A stretch of DNA of 64,000 nt from Lineus longissimus (GCF_910592395.1 NC_088321.1:8678001-8742000), one strand, 5' to 3'; numbered from the stretch's first letter, positions 60,301-61,103 are shown. Translations and numbers: made by a program. The notes: generated by a model not told the origin, from the sequence alone.

Positions 60301-61032
60301 GTGAAGATGTGTGAGGGTCCGCTGTGCCGGCCACCCGTGCCAATCCTGCCTGGTGGCGGCGGTTCATCCACGGTAGCTGGGAACTCTACCTCGACACGTA
60401 AGTGATATTTCGAGCTGTTTATGAAAGATTTTCATGGCGTTCGATTATTCATGATGCACTTCCTCTGGTGCTCGTTCAAGGTTTTTAGGCATGGGCAGTA
60501 GCGATAACTTCAGGAACAGTGTTGGGCCAGCCCAATGTCATGTATATTTTTCGGTATGATTTTCTGCCACAATTTATATCAGATTTGATTTTGAGACAGG
60601 ATTTCGCAAAACCTCGAAGACGTCTTGGCTTGTGATAAAAATGTAGTCACATTGCAAGTAACTGAGCCCACTAAAAGTGTAAGACTTGGGAGCTGTGATT
60701 TGAATACCCCGAAGTGAGAGGATGCTGGTTCTTTTCTTCTTCATACCACTTTTCATGAACACTATAAGCTGTCAAGATTGTGCGTAAAGAGCCAATTGGA
60801 ATTGAAATTAAGATCATGACGTAAATGGCGATATAGCACAGAAGTGGCGATACAATATCGTGCAATGTTACATATGGCTTGGCAAATGTTAATGTTTGAT
60901 GATTCATTCCTGTTTTTCTGCAGCGACTGAGGAGAGCGGTACTGGAGACCAGATGATGGGTATCATCATCGGCGTATCCATCGGTGGTAGCTGCATCATC
61001 ATCTGTATCATAATCATTACACTTTGGAAAAG
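1014..61032 (+). CDS. Protogenin/IGDCC-like Ig + FN3 transmembrane receptor gene, 15 exons, open at both ends
   Basis: Exons: 1014-1141, 3084-3224, 3993-4142, 5187-5338, 5703-5829, 30557-30694, 31295-31453, 32186-32503, 32846-33028, 53612-53713, 53973-54168, 54778-54905, 56493-56660, 60191-60397, 60924-61032. All have AG/GT borders and joining phases (mostly phase 1), giving 802 codons. Domain order: C-terminal half of an Ig, two complete Ig domains (each over two exons), five FN3 domains, a short Gly/Ser/Thr linker, one membrane helix. Family knowledge: DCC and neogenin have four Ig and six FN3; protogenin and IGDCC4 have four Ig and five FN3, so this fits protogenin/IGDCC4, with Ig1 and half of Ig2 upstream. 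Such proteins are cell-surface receptors in neural and axial development; the ligand here is unknown. The cytoplasmic tail lies beyond 61032. Two giant introns (24.7 and 20.6 kb) hold most of the transposons. Ortholog assignment is inference from domain count. Confidence 0.85.
1170..1474. mobile_element. TTAA-flanked MITE, copy 1
   Basis: Starts TTAAAGGGACAACTGGGGCA and ends with the inverse (GCCAAAGTTGTTCCTTTAT). A diverged second copy is at 54926-55194, and internal words (GCACATGGTGGCAA and similar) are shared. TTAA ends suggest piggyBac-like mobilisation. Confidence 0.55.
3084..3224 (+). CDS. Receptor exon b: N-terminal half of the next Ig domain
   Basis: Acceptor ttcttcag before 3084, donor G|GTAGGT at 3225. 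Encodes strands A-C of an I-set Ig: first disulfide Cys in VTLECLVSGYP and core Trp in VSWTR. Phase 1 at both ends; joins exon c. Confidence 0.85.
3993..4142 (+). CDS. Receptor exon c: C-terminal half of the same Ig domain
   Basis: Acceptor ccaccag before 3993, donor T|GTAAGT at 4143. Encodes GNLEITSVSHRDAAAYTCHA, with the D-A-A-x-Y-x-C signature of an Ig strand F, and ends in LSII. Phase 1-1. With exon b it forms a complete Ig fold. Confidence 0.85.
5187..5338 (+). CDS. Receptor exon d: N-terminal half of the last Ig domain
   Basis: Acceptor tttttag before 5187, donor AAG|GTTAGT at 5339. Encodes APPVIRQAPTSLNQV, the first Cys in RLVCQIEEG and the core Trp in IRWLKN. Ends in phase 0, the usual phase for the intron inside an I-set Ig domain. 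The following 360-bp intron has no other exon. Confidence 0.87.
5703..5829 (+). CDS. Receptor exon e: C-terminal half of the last Ig domain
   Basis: Acceptor ctttacag before 5703, donor G|GTAAGT at 5830. Encodes SDAGYYQCIATNAAGE, a textbook Ig strand F/G region with the second Cys. Starts in phase 0 and ends in phase 1, matching both neighbours. The 24.7-kb intron that holds the Helentron follows. Confidence 0.88.
6404..6960 (+). mobile_element. HINE-like element, left part (5' hairpin and microsatellite)
   Basis: Starts with TAGCTCACCTGTCAGGTGAGCT (a hairpin) after a T run, then GGCGTCCGTC and (GTC)n, then the internal unit with GGCACGTTTCTTAACC and AAGGTCACAGAGGTC. A matching 3' end with an AATGGCC/GGCCATT hairpin lies at 8862-8889. 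The sequence between contains a 9-bp-TSD element (7685-8360), so both may be ends of one interrupted copy. Confidence 0.65.
7685..8360. mobile_element. Mutator-like non-autonomous element with perfect 9-bp TSD
   Basis: Terminal inverted repeats GGCTTACTGGACTTTGCGCA (21 bp with the final A) are perfect. Direct repeats AAAAATAGT flank both ends (7676-7684 and 8361-8369). A 9-bp duplication is typical of Mutator-like elements. The interior is non-coding. Confidence 0.7.
9009..9022. promoter_or_regulatory. Perfect RFX X-box motif (function unproven)
   Basis: GTTGCCATGGTAAC, a palindromic X-box. It lies in the intron 12 bases after GATTTGG and not in a recognised repeat. Intronic binding is possible; chance is not excluded. 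Confidence 0.35.
9250..10381 (+). mobile_element. HINE-like element with about three ~300-bp internal units
   Basis: 5' hairpin AGCTCACCTC...GAGGTGAGCT at 9251, (CGT)n at 9303-9341, then units whose GGCACGTTTC landmark recurs at about 9359, 9660 and 9961. The 3' end is the hairpin AATGGCCCTGGCCATT followed by TCA and a T run. Carries one exact TGGCCACCAGGGGGC (9466-9480) and perfect AGGTCA direct repeats at 9612-9626 and 9913-9927. Confidence 0.75.
9303..9341. repeat. (CGT)n microsatellite
   Basis: About 13 CGT/TCG triplets within the 5' part of a HINE-like element. Shorter versions occur at the same place in sister copies (6441, 36500, 56830). Basic runs in translated frames here are artefacts. 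Confidence 0.9.
11403..11432 (+). other. 5' hairpin of a further HINE-like family
   Basis: AGCTACGC and GCGTAGCT flank a 12-nt loop after a T run, followed by TTATGC, the same layout as the other HINE-like 5' ends. I could not find its 3' end with confidence. Confidence 0.45.
12065..12900 (+). repeat. Diverged tandem duplication, ~570-bp period
   Basis: GAGGTGAGA, TTCTTGAATCATAT, GTAG, TTGGATTACT or TTAGATTACT and GTAGGCCTAC words appear in the same order at 12065-12330 and 12636-12900. Non-coding and old. Confidence 0.5.
13424..13442. repeat. C homopolymer (19 bp)
   Basis: Uninterrupted C run; length may be affected by sequencing error. Confidence 0.9.
13500..14094 (+). mobile_element. Diverged HINE-like internal units
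   Basis: Two old units carry the landmarks CACCAGGTGGCCAAAACC, CACATAAAGTG and the GATATATCGCC/TTTTTAGTTTGA block. The stretch ends near GCCCATGGCGACAGGG, a degraded form of the 3' hairpin. It directly abuts the left side of the Helentron. Confidence 0.5.
14282..14370. repeat. 19-bp tandem repeat upstream of the Helentron ORF
   Basis: Four head-to-tail copies of GACTTAAAACAGTCCTCAG (14282-14357) and a partial fifth. Related GGACTT/AGTCC words occur on both sides (14265-14281 and 14403-14455). Subterminal tandem repeats are common in Helentrons; this may be part of the 5' end or the promoter region. Confidence 0.85.
14541..21905 (+). CDS. Helentron polyprotein: 2A-like peptide, cysteine-peptidase-like domain, OTU, HUH Rep, PIF1-type helicase, APE-like endonuclease
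   Basis: One ORF of 2454 residues from the ATG at 14541. Residue positions are approximate. A 2A-like motif DVETNPGP lies at 85-92. Papain-like candidate: GRQC119 and DSH247. OTU: DGNC437 and the later NHYEF His555. A Cys-rich block (CTCC, CNTC) spans about 735-790. Helitron Rep: HRGSAHIH with the HUH histidines 1227 and 1229, and two tyrosines 1404/1408 in VYITEYISK. Helicase: GGAGVGKS Walker A at 1774-1781, MIDEIS Walker B near 1861, GDLFQLKP, HKTQGYT and TALSRVT. C-terminal EEP endonuclease from about 2241: FQNIRSL, AESRL, GDFNID (2386-2391) and SDHN near the end. Role: nicking, unwinding and rolling-circle transposition in the nucleus. No frameshift or stop was seen. Acidic stretches lie between domains. 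The family call is secure; the first peptidase-like domain is tentative. Confidence 0.9.
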   Translation: MGISLQQYRMSIGLHCLRILGKELQKGKVSFNMILFSNIYKNLYDMVFYQIRLKKTSTCVKFMTVLTWHIYNQVYSKLLLQLSNDVETNPGPNECQLLLQGQYHQGSSIFPDFSRGRQCIPNAMTAILYQHIKSVNQWIMDDIHNILYIGDELYRHVRMTNPHDLLRPDDLPKVILLKQKYTSIKYSTSFIGSMNGNDNGVEYSLETALNLALESGDNNASCIICIKDSSIAIIKSSHDDFYLFDSHARNTSGLLDSNGKCVLLLFRSFNSLCAQLRKISSSVTNDVHAPFELTPIKRIEYCQKPRIKASVSQPIFNIPDVSSCPLISSFQNTIANGKPPVLKDTSASIRMKSIINKHENDKLSLFKDSPSSSLIFKRTSFEMFTFHAIDLIWQWQKQYLFTSRPPLIQTWYCEETHTHLQQCRPRTVQPIEPDGNCFFRCVSYAVFGSEQHHLLIREKVVHHIKLQNHLFTALLPLSCSTIDHYIQNTLMELSGTWATSLEITGTAHFLKTDIYTYKQNDYDAEWKWHRYTPTIVDSSVIVGQKSLYIRNKQNHYEFVTSVESIHTYSVAAEEILPNSAVLTCPHMTPTTSAKIIEGKTISNNYNNNTTTTRNIIKTTAITNNIDNYFHDQAKKLQTYKDNNYIPEVTILPAMKSQVITKADCQQSNKIQSRGMKRKISDDDRCCKQKCTCTLNKNVPNQSNQNSKKDLQKYGPNLDVCIDKFHKSLLTGPIYVCTCCHQTWFSHSVIKITATFKSVDDDYKAKCFTRKLSVDSCEWLCNTCHNALKQKKIPKLAFINGFQFPRKPPELQLHPLEERLISLRIPFMTIYQLPRGNQLQLQGAVVNVPVDIAPVIRSLPRTLDMAETIPISLKKRLVYKKNQYKENVRPMAVIAALHYLLTKELYKDADVTIDDLWMQAINKNSSDTDKMDTNNISHINDDNDVDSDISDTFSEFDPDETASGNLDTMLDDQNIERVRPLTFAPGEDRSPLSLFQDEDAEYLSFPTIFCGERMPHDREKNSNNPKLHYSDVCKWQLRAEDRRVSQNVPNLFFKAKKLQIKQVCDKGTLAMRRVQRKGERYSAQEILQPETQQQIAKLDEGYYIFRTIRNSPPYLSHCKKDILAMIRQLGIPQWFISLSAADTKWHDLIIILGKLNDKKDYTEECKQNKLTWEDKTRLISQDPVTCARYFNDRVDKFIKNVLRGPFHPLGIIDDFVYRVEFQHRGSAHIHMMTWIRNAPRYGIDSDTDIVKFVDQHVSCSVNVSEEILQLILMQKHKHSRSCRKKGKALCRFGFPIPPMPRTVLLEPYDGDDPAKYTDFYKRIKISLDSKKDGCDQSFEEFLDEVNCTYEDYILAIRTSIKTPKIFLKRSLQEIRINPYMKNLITAWGANHDIQFILDPFSCAVYITEYISKSQRGMSSLLHNACKEARQGNSTLRTQVRSIGNKFLNATEVSAQEAAYLALQLPLTKKTRQVVFINTSPPEDRTRLLKSETVLKELGDSTDIYSSNDIIRYSKRPKDLNRYCLADYIATLNIIYPKSMNKTDLYPYEDNTEDSLDCEMDNSSINLSTQEEDALDYVNITLPSGIQIKSRDKAKVIRYVRYSEKNDPENYFREQLLLFWPWRDEINDLIGTYATYSAHFDSIKTLILPKQLKYDNHSNAVDIAMQRPQQDEADNEADIAPSTSQQECDDQFECSTPSHQFDFFDPKRTTQQQQYDISNDLHMGTTVNDKLLRGCIPDEDYYALLRILNSKQRDIFIHINHSIRNKTKPLRLFLTGGAGVGKSVLIRTLYQSLQRYLVTQTVGDLDHIRVLKCAPTGTAAFNIEGLTLHSAFNIPVHQPFQPYSTEQLQTAYNKYKHLSVVMIDEISLVSNMMLKQISDRLNQLKQIPEKDQKHIFFGNLHVILVGDLFQLKPCAYGWIFEILGENYCPLGTHLWEDFFIYELTEIMRQKDDRIYAELLNRLRQGNQTTEDINILKERIIAKSSPDYPLQAPHMFRLNEEVNNFNEVIYELAMTEKITVHSKTGIIGNVPNNMKEKAYWHLANSEKYTKMTFTGNLMTNLKLAIGLQYDCTVNLDVEDGLTNGASCIIKHIEFRDNKEKPAIIWVKFNDVKIGRNWRSKHKHFYKQHISSEWLPIFAVTRAFSCFRSMMSRQQFPLCPSAARTIHKTQGYTVPTAVIHLGLQKCSHIHYTALSRVTKLQNLYILELNEKKISLDNKVVLEMARLRNEKQVQLCYTPVSQLSPDKHRILFQNIRSLHLHYKDIQPDLNYTCADIVALAESRLRTSDSNDDYLLPNFHNIIRNDQTQSTHVRPPHGIALYLKKTYSILYTNHVSHNEFEYSIVSALSPINGYIQIIVFYKSNNCTIPTLKTTMQKMKFCINYDFPYVIVGDFNIDASLATNYATVSKIESILCSPQLIVQPTTIYNTLIDWAFTNMRPNIEVITSVISDHNILSLQCS
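14793..14816 (+). other. 2A-like ribosome-skipping motif in the Helentron ORF
   Basis: The codons spell D-V-E-T-N-P-G-P, an exact match to the D-(V/I)-E-x-N-P-G-P core, preceded by a Leu-rich run (LLLQLSN) as in known active 2A peptides. Skipping would occur between Gly (14811-14813) and Pro (14814-14816). It would release a 91-residue leader and start the large protein at Pro. 2A-like motifs are known in invertebrate non-LTR retrotransposons; activity here is inferred. Confidence 0.85.
22193..25746 (+). CDS. Helentron RPA70-like single-stranded-DNA-binding protein, seven exons
   Basis: Exons: 22193-22256 (ATG with A at -3 and G at +4), 22730-22813, 23148-23231, 23498-23587, 24020-24091, 24319-24378, 24674-25746; all introns are phase 1 with GT-AG borders, giving about 508 residues. 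The small exons encode Ser/Thr/Pro/Lys-rich linker modules, several ending in T-T-G or L-S-G. The last exon encodes an OB-fold region (VADDTGITNLSTWD, like the RPA1 DNA-binding domain) and a zinc-binding OB fold with CLSC...CRCDHC, as in the RPA1 C-terminus. RPA-like proteins are carried by several Helitron lineages and probably coat the displaced strand. The first exon may extend 5' to an acceptor at 22162 if it is joined to an upstream leader. The short exons could be included alternatively, as each keeps the frame. Confidence 0.8.
22979..23660 (+). repeat. Tandem duplication including an RPA-gene exon
   Basis: Two units of about 350 bp (about 22979-23325 and 23330-23660) share intron sequence, splice sites and the exon encoding SPILRKQ...PTPSPKKQKTH. 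The second exon copy is two codons longer (NK inserted). Both keep open frames and phase 1 borders, so both could be spliced in. Confidence 0.85.
24155..24302 (-). repeat. Inverted copy of RPA-gene exon 1 and its intron start
   Basis: This stretch is the near-identical reverse complement of 22196-22345, including the exon 1 coding part from the DSKLDLF codons to its GTAAGG donor and about 90 bp of intron. It lies in the intron before exon 24319-24378. A transcript through both could form a long hairpin. Confidence 0.85.
26018..26350 (+). repeat. Imperfect direct repeat downstream of the RPA-like gene
   Basis: A block beginning ATTTCAATCATTGCGAATAC occurs at about 26018-26126 and again at about 26213-26350; the second copy has ATCCTTGGAAAGGC amplified three times. 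No coding sense. Possibly subterminal Helentron sequence. Confidence 0.7.
27059..27092. other. Perfect 10-bp-stem hairpin, possible Helentron 3' end
   Basis: CTAGTCTCTG and CAGAGACTAG flank a 14-nt loop. Rolling-circle elements end in such a hairpin. The CTRR end of canonical Helitrons is not obvious after it and Helentron ends are less defined, so this is only a candidate. Confidence 0.25.
27467..27631. mobile_element. Long-arm palindromic MITE
   Basis: Arms of about 65 bp (GAATTGATACC, GGTATTGGTTGTCTCACC, GGTGGAGCTAAA and their inverses) flank a short centre. A half copy lies at 30003-30070 and a diverged copy at about 54545-54655. Confidence 0.65.
28448..29093. mobile_element. TTAA-flanked repeat with a nested palindromic element
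   Basis: Outer sequence (TTAAAGGGGTAC ... GTAGGCCTTTAA) matches dispersed copies at about 31665-31920 and 48060-48260, which share TTTGTATATCTGTCTACA and TACACAATGCCGTAGTGCAG-like words. The element at 28525-28932 interrupts it. Confidence 0.55.
28525..28932. mobile_element. Foldback element, ~408 bp
   Basis: Ends GCTGCGCTTACACCAC and GTGGTGTAAGTGCGGC; inside are further inverted blocks around TTGGTGGACCAATTG and ACCAAGATTGGTGGTCC. Non-coding. The target duplication is unclear. Confidence 0.6.
29160..29336. mobile_element. Tc1/mariner-type palindromic MITE
   Basis: Begins CAGTAGAACCTCTCTATTAA after TA; the right end is its degraded inverse (GGGAGGTTCCACT). The interior contains further inverted AGAGAGGTGTCC blocks. 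Further copies are listed separately; the TA flank and CAGT start point to Tc1/mariner. Confidence 0.65.
30557..30694 (+). CDS. Receptor exon f: first half of FN3 domain 1
   Basis: Acceptor attttcag before 30557, donor G|GTGAGT at 30695. Encodes APAPPRNLRA and IYLEWEPPD with the conserved FN3 Trp, then FSVHYYPSE. Phase 1-1. A damaged copy of its second half lies about 90 bp downstream. Confidence 0.87.
30780..30871 (+). pseudogene. Decayed partial duplicate of receptor exon f
   Basis: The sequence ending at a GAG G|GTAAGA donor-like site matches the second half of exon f: both end in SVHYYPSE, preceded by I-x-L-x-x-EP. The copy has lost the core FN3 Trp (Cys instead) and about nine bases in the middle. 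Spliced from the nearest upstream AG (30785) it would hit a stop. I read it as a dead tandem exon copy. Confidence 0.65.
31295..31453 (+). CDS. Receptor exon g: second half of FN3 domain 1
   Basis: Acceptor tctttag before 31295, donor T|GTAAGT at 31454. Encodes LRPFTNYTFYVVAYTPAG, the L-x-P-x-T-x-Y-x-x-x-V-x-A-x-x-x-x-G pattern of FN3 strands E-F. Phase 1-1. Confidence 0.88.
32186..32503 (+). CDS. Receptor exon h: FN3 domain 2, whole domain in one exon
   Basis: Acceptor atttcag before 32186, donor G|GTTCGT at 32504. Encodes a complete FN3 fold: TSIKVEWGELPP with the core Trp and LDPFTSYDIRILAGNKVG with the conserved Tyr and Gly. Phase 1-1. It is the only FN3 domain here not split by an intron. 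Confidence 0.9.
32846..33028 (+). CDS. Receptor exon i: first half of FN3 domain 3
   Basis: Acceptor cttgcag before 32846, donor C|GTGAGT at 33029. Encodes APQPPEMQL and SVMVSWTPG, ending HQFNNLR just before the FN3 'L-x-P-x-T' turn. The turn is completed by exon j after a 20.6-kb intron. Phase 1-1. Confidence 0.87.
33113..33380. repeat. Polypyrimidine minisatellite
   Basis: Imperfect CTTCCCATATCT / CTTCCCATGTC units; the plus strand is nearly all C and T with regular AT or TG steps. It starts 85 bp after a receptor exon. Open frames here are repeat translations. Confidence 0.85.
33990..34681 (+). mobile_element. HINE-like element, variant without a clear 5' hairpin
   Basis: Begins AGCTTATACAATATCGTGGCGTCC with (GTC)n and GAGCACGTTTCTTGG; internal units carry ATGGCCGCCAGGTGGCC. 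Ends in GATGAGCACACGGTCCCTGG with the GGTCC/GGACC hairpin and ATTTCATT, matching the 3' end of the copy at 57483. Confidence 0.65.
34940..35480 (+). other. Coding-like remnants, possibly from a large DNA transposon
   Basis: A frame ending at 35095 reads GEAVLLLCDVNHLMNSQTVI, EKLRAINNVR, stop. A second, ending at 35477, reads FNPARTISISTTTFRKSFEV, IQSELTEEMCDKLFQLYVHY. Both look protein-like, but I cannot assign them. Proximity to the Polinton-like integrase (39.7 kb) makes a Polinton origin conceivable. Confidence 0.3.
35990..36330 (+). repeat. Diverged short-period repeat with GGTACCA words
   Basis: GGTACCAYYA, AAAAGTGYTCA and GCTTTYNAATGAAT recur about four times with varied spacing. Origin unknown. 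Confidence 0.5.
36464..37920 (+). mobile_element. HINE-like element with five ~300-bp tandem units
   Basis: Starts GGCTCACCG, then GTGTCCGTCGTCGTC. The GGCACGTTTCTTAACC landmark recurs at about 36549, 36850, 37151, 37451 and 37751, a regular 300-301 bp period. The last unit is cut at about 37920, where another 5' hairpin (AGCTTCGCT...AGCGAAGCT, 37923-37957) begins. Carries exact TGGCCACCAGGGGGC at 36957-36971 and 37557-37571 and four perfect AGGTCA-N3-AGGTCA repeats. Confidence 0.75.
37921..37970 (+). other. 5' hairpin of another HINE-like family
   Basis: AGCTTCGCT and AGCGAAGCT pair after a T run and are followed by TATCGCATAC, as in the other 5' ends. It truncates the preceding array. The remainder of this element was not delimited. 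Confidence 0.45.
37971..38877. other. Intron stretch, no supported gene
   Basis: An 80-codon open frame at 38592-38834 has no recognisable motif. It lies against the TTAA of the piggyBac-like element. Nothing else was seen. Confidence 0.4.
38882..39731. mobile_element. piggyBac-like non-autonomous element (850 bp)
   Basis: Termini CCCTTTAGCTACT inverted at the right end; TTAA on both sides (38878-38881, 39732-39735). The interior has short open frames without transposase motifs. It lies directly upstream of the Polinton-like integrase fragment. Confidence 0.75.
39736..40400 (+). pseudogene. Polinton/Maverick-like integrase, broken
   Basis: Retroviral-type (rve) integrase core: DIWQADL with the first Asp, GYQYLLTVIDVFSRQGYALP, HTDQGKEF with the second Asp, and SLVERFNR with the catalytic Glu 34 positions after it. 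DVLDRMVSAYNGKRHRILGI then completes the core. A stop at about 40217-40219 and a frame change follow, then YGDQFPTTGVNF and FQLGDFVRIQKI and SLWSEEHFQV, which look like the chromo-like C-terminus of Polinton integrases. The N-terminal zinc-binding part is missing. Ginger or another cellular integrase is an alternative. No other Polinton gene is certain nearby. Confidence 0.7.
40860..40980. repeat. Minisatellite of RFX X-box-like units
   Basis: About six imperfect copies of CATGGTTACCTTGGTTACGG. Four units (40875-40888, 40915-40928, 40946-40959, 40966-40979) read on the minus strand as GTAACCAAGGYAAC, matching the X-box consensus GTNRCC-N(0-3)-RGYAAC. Confidence 0.85.
41452..41628 (+). pseudogene. 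MADF (Myb/SANT-like) domain fragment of the Harbinger element
   Basis: MSDAEELLICEVKRYKCLYD, then NAWRAIGAALGKDSE: the L-I-x-x-V-x-x-Y-x-x-L-Y-D start and N-A-W-x-x-I pattern of MADF DNA-binding domains. Only the first ~50 residues remain before unrelated sequence and a stop at 41626. In Harbinger elements this protein helps bring the transposase to DNA. Confidence 0.65.
41795..42144 (-). pseudogene. Harbinger (HARBI1-like) transposase, first exon only
   Basis: Minus strand. Reads REIFARRWEQGDFNNLVREM, then YLRLTPPLLEELLQLVGPSL and PKQRLVLTLR, the N-terminal region typical of HARBI1-type transposases. It ends at an AG|GTAAGT donor (41794-41789). The DDE core exons are deleted. Start at 42144, 42141 or 42102. 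Confidence 0.75.
42470..42795 (-). other. Orphan coding-like reading frame
   Basis: Minus strand, open from the MITE junction at about 42795 to a stop at 42470: ETPYVFTNLWSLEQIVHL, VVVPGDGRKAKVRDITDG, IFRCTYYPNWYNSANMEH, TVLLANEPDPANMTLGR. Balanced composition and sustained openness suggest a real protein fragment, but I do not recognise the family. No start codon; it is cut by a MITE on the 5' side. It could be a transposon gene or a processed host gene piece. Confidence 0.4.
42793..42952. mobile_element. Tc1/mariner-type palindromic MITE
   Basis: CAGTAGAACATCTCTATTAA to GGGAGGTTCCACTG, followed by TA. Same family as 29160-29336. It adjoins the orphan minus-strand reading frame that ends at 42795. 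Confidence 0.7.
42953..44957. other. Intron stretch, no supported gene
   Basis: (ATC)n near 43775-43798 is followed by a 75-bp imperfect duplication (CACCCTTGAAGA ... ACCCCTTC) at about 43800-43950. The remainder is AT-rich or pyrimidine-rich without features. Confidence 0.45.
45041..47664 (+). mobile_element. HINE-like element, AGCTCAGCTGA family, nested in a mariner-type MITE
   Basis: 5' end AGCTCAGCTGAC with AGTCAGCGGAGCT, then GTGTCCGTC and (TCCA)n; 3' end CAGCTGAGCGCCAGGCCC followed by TTGGGCCTCTTG, with the AGGCCC/GGGCCT hairpin. It splits the MITE whose arms are 44958-45040 and 47665-47812, inserting at TT. The interior is unique AT-rich sequence plus a 24-bp minisatellite (47229-47311); no gene was seen. 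Confidence 0.7.
47229..47311. repeat. 24-bp minisatellite, four copies
   Basis: AAATATCTGCCGCAAGGC-type units at about 24-26 bp spacing, inside the HINE-like element 45041-47664. Confidence 0.85.
48306..48480. mobile_element. Tc1/mariner-type palindromic MITE
   Basis: CAGTAGAACCTCTCTATTAA after TA; right end AGGTTCCACT. Includes the family's interior block GGTCAAATTGAATGG. Confidence 0.7.
49368..49530. mobile_element. Tc1/mariner-type palindromic MITE, inverted copy
   Basis: CAGTGGACACCTCTCTATTA to AGAAGTTCTACTG, flanked by TA on both sides (49366-49367, 49531-49532). Opposite orientation to the copy at 48306. Confidence 0.7.
49827..50770 (+). mobile_element. Mutator-like non-autonomous element, copy 1 (944 bp)
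   Basis: Termini CAAGGAGGATACCGCGGTGA and its inverse; 9-bp duplication GAACAATTA at 49818-49826 and 50771-50779. Same family as 52496-53421, in the opposite orientation. No transposase motif. Confidence 0.75.
51214..51867 (+). mobile_element. piggyBac-like element, internally deleted
   Basis: Perfect inverted termini CCCTTTCACTGCCGG, flanked on both sides by TTAA (51210-51213, 51868-51871), the hallmark of piggyBac. The left end contains a 34-bp tandem duplication with CTGCCGGAGGCGCACTTCTG. It encodes an acidic N-terminal fragment (51447-51830). Confidence 0.8.
51447..51830 (+). pseudogene. piggyBac-like transposase N-terminal fragment
   Basis: From ATG 51447: MTKKLTVSEVLDEQD, then a strongly acidic stretch with SDSGEEFVDDDDLDSD. 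Such a Glu/Asp/Ser-rich start is usual for piggyBac transposases. The catalytic DDD core is absent; after about residue 55 the frame runs into deletion-junction sequence. Not a functional transposase. Confidence 0.6.
52496..53421 (-). mobile_element. Mutator-like non-autonomous element, copy 2 (926 bp), inverted
   Basis: Termini CAAGGAGGATTCCGCGGTGA and its inverse; 9-bp duplication GTTAACAGT/GTAAACAGT (one mismatch) at 52487-52495 and 53422-53430. It aligns along its length with the reverse complement of 49827-50770. A 108-codon open frame on the minus strand (52543-52869) has no recognisable domain. Confidence 0.75.
53450..53572 (+). pseudogene. Two decayed partial duplicates of receptor exon j
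   Basis: Copy 1 (about 53452-53490) reads STWCEFNALAL then a stop; copy 2 (about 53517-53572), after a ttttttgcag acceptor-like tract, reads TWCKFSVPAFNKFS. Both match STWCEFSILAFNTF of the real exon at 53612. Neither has a consensus donor at the right place. The copies start about 30 bp downstream of a Mutator-like element (ends 53421). Confidence 0.65.
53612..53713 (+). CDS. Receptor exon j: second half of FN3 domain 3
   Basis: Acceptor attttacag before 53612, donor G|GTGAGT at 53714. Encodes PASTWCEFSILAFNTFG, which continues exon i (L-R-P-A-S-T-W). The usual Tyr of the FN3 F strand is Trp-Cys here. Phase 1-1. Two broken copies of its 5' part precede it in the intron. Confidence 0.85.
53973..54168 (+). 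CDS. Receptor exon k: first half of FN3 domain 4
   Basis: Acceptor cttccag before 53973, donor AG|GTGAGG at 54169. Encodes PPPSPVKIRG, EILLEWEMLQHP with the core Trp, and NYTIRYYAV. Starts in phase 1 and ends in phase 2, the same phase at which exon l begins. Confidence 0.87.
54778..54905 (+). CDS. Receptor exon l: second half of FN3 domain 4
   Basis: Acceptor ccttttcag before 54778, donor A|GTGAGT at 54906. Encodes FTNLRSYTVYEFSVCAHSQG, FN3 strands E-F with the conserved Tyr and Gly, then VRVRTQEG. Enters in phase 2 and leaves in phase 1. Confidence 0.87.
54926..55194. mobile_element. TTAA-flanked MITE, copy 2
   Basis: Starts TTAAAGGGACAACTTGGGCA and ends CGCCCAAGTTGTCTCTTCAT, inverted termini like the copy at 1170-1474. 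It lies 20 bp after a receptor exon donor. Non-coding. Confidence 0.55.
55195..56492. other. Intron stretch, nothing recognised
   Basis: Unique AT-rich sequence upstream of receptor exon m; no transposon ends or coding sense seen. The same holds for 54169-54544 and 60398-60923. Confidence 0.45.
56493..56660 (+). CDS. Receptor exon m: first half of FN3 domain 5
   Basis: Acceptor ctattgcag before 56493, donor G|GTAAGT at 56661. Encodes PSPPVGLSSK, IVRLDWRPPEEANG with the core Trp, and SYIIMYNMD. Phase 1-1. Its downstream intron (3.5 kb) is almost filled by a TTAA element holding two nested HINE-like elements. Confidence 0.87.
56794..57483 (+). mobile_element. HINE-like element carrying the end of an endonuclease ORF
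   Basis: Borders are set by an uninterrupted copy of its target at 51047-51130: the target CCGTTTTT|AATTGTTGATC is split here by GGCTCACCTGTGAGCC (5' hairpin) and GGTCCCTGGACCATTTCATT (3' hairpin). No duplication beyond T's is visible, as expected for Helentron insertion between T and T. It has two internal units with CTCF-like cores (56970-56984 exact) and then the coding tail at 57299-57436. Confidence 0.8.
57299..57436 (+). pseudogene. C-terminal remnant of a Helentron-type APE-like endonuclease
   Basis: Reads TKLDLVFTN, a gap of 14 residues, then WSDHKMIYTAL and a stop shortly after. This matches the order and spacing at the end of the autonomous Helentron ORF (LIDWAFTN ... SDHNILSL, stop). 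The stop lies about 20 bp before the 3' terminal hairpin of the HINE-like element. Confidence 0.7.
57837..57857. repeat. G homopolymer (21 bp)
   Basis: Uninterrupted G run inside the extra segment of the TTAA element 56742-60058. Confidence 0.9.
58248..59924 (+). mobile_element. HINE-like element, AGCTCAGCTGA family, second copy
   Basis: Same ends as the element at 45041: AGCTCAGCTGACTAAGTCAT, GTGGCGTCCGTC, (TCCA)n; 3' TCAGCTGAGTGCCAGGCCC with the AGGCCCTTGGGCCT hairpin at 59907-59920. It is inserted in a TTAA-flanked element; the host sequence resumes at TAAAACCATCAATTTC, as in the copy at 51869. Confidence 0.75.
60191..60397 (+). CDS. Receptor exon n: second half of FN3 domain 5 and juxtamembrane linker
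   Basis: Acceptor cattgcag before 60191, donor C|GTAAGT at 60398. Encodes LEIDKPYYFKLRAQTSAG (end of the fifth FN3), then a Pro/Cys-containing stretch and a Gly/Ser/Thr-rich spacer. No sixth FN3 follows before the membrane segment. Phase 1-1. Confidence 0.87.
60924..61032 (+). CDS. Receptor exon o: transmembrane segment
   Basis: Acceptor tttctgcag before 60924, donor AG|GTGAGC at 61033. After an acidic start (PTEESGTGDQMM) it encodes about 23 residues rich in Ile, Gly and Cys and ends in TLWKR, a typical single-pass helix with a basic stop-transfer end. Ends in phase 2. I found no convincing cytoplasmic exon from 61033 to 64000. Confidence 0.87.
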
Positions 61033-61103
61033 GTGAGCACAACAAAACTGCACCAGTAACAATGGTCACTAAACAGTTAGGTTGAATGGCAGTATTCATT
61101 TTT

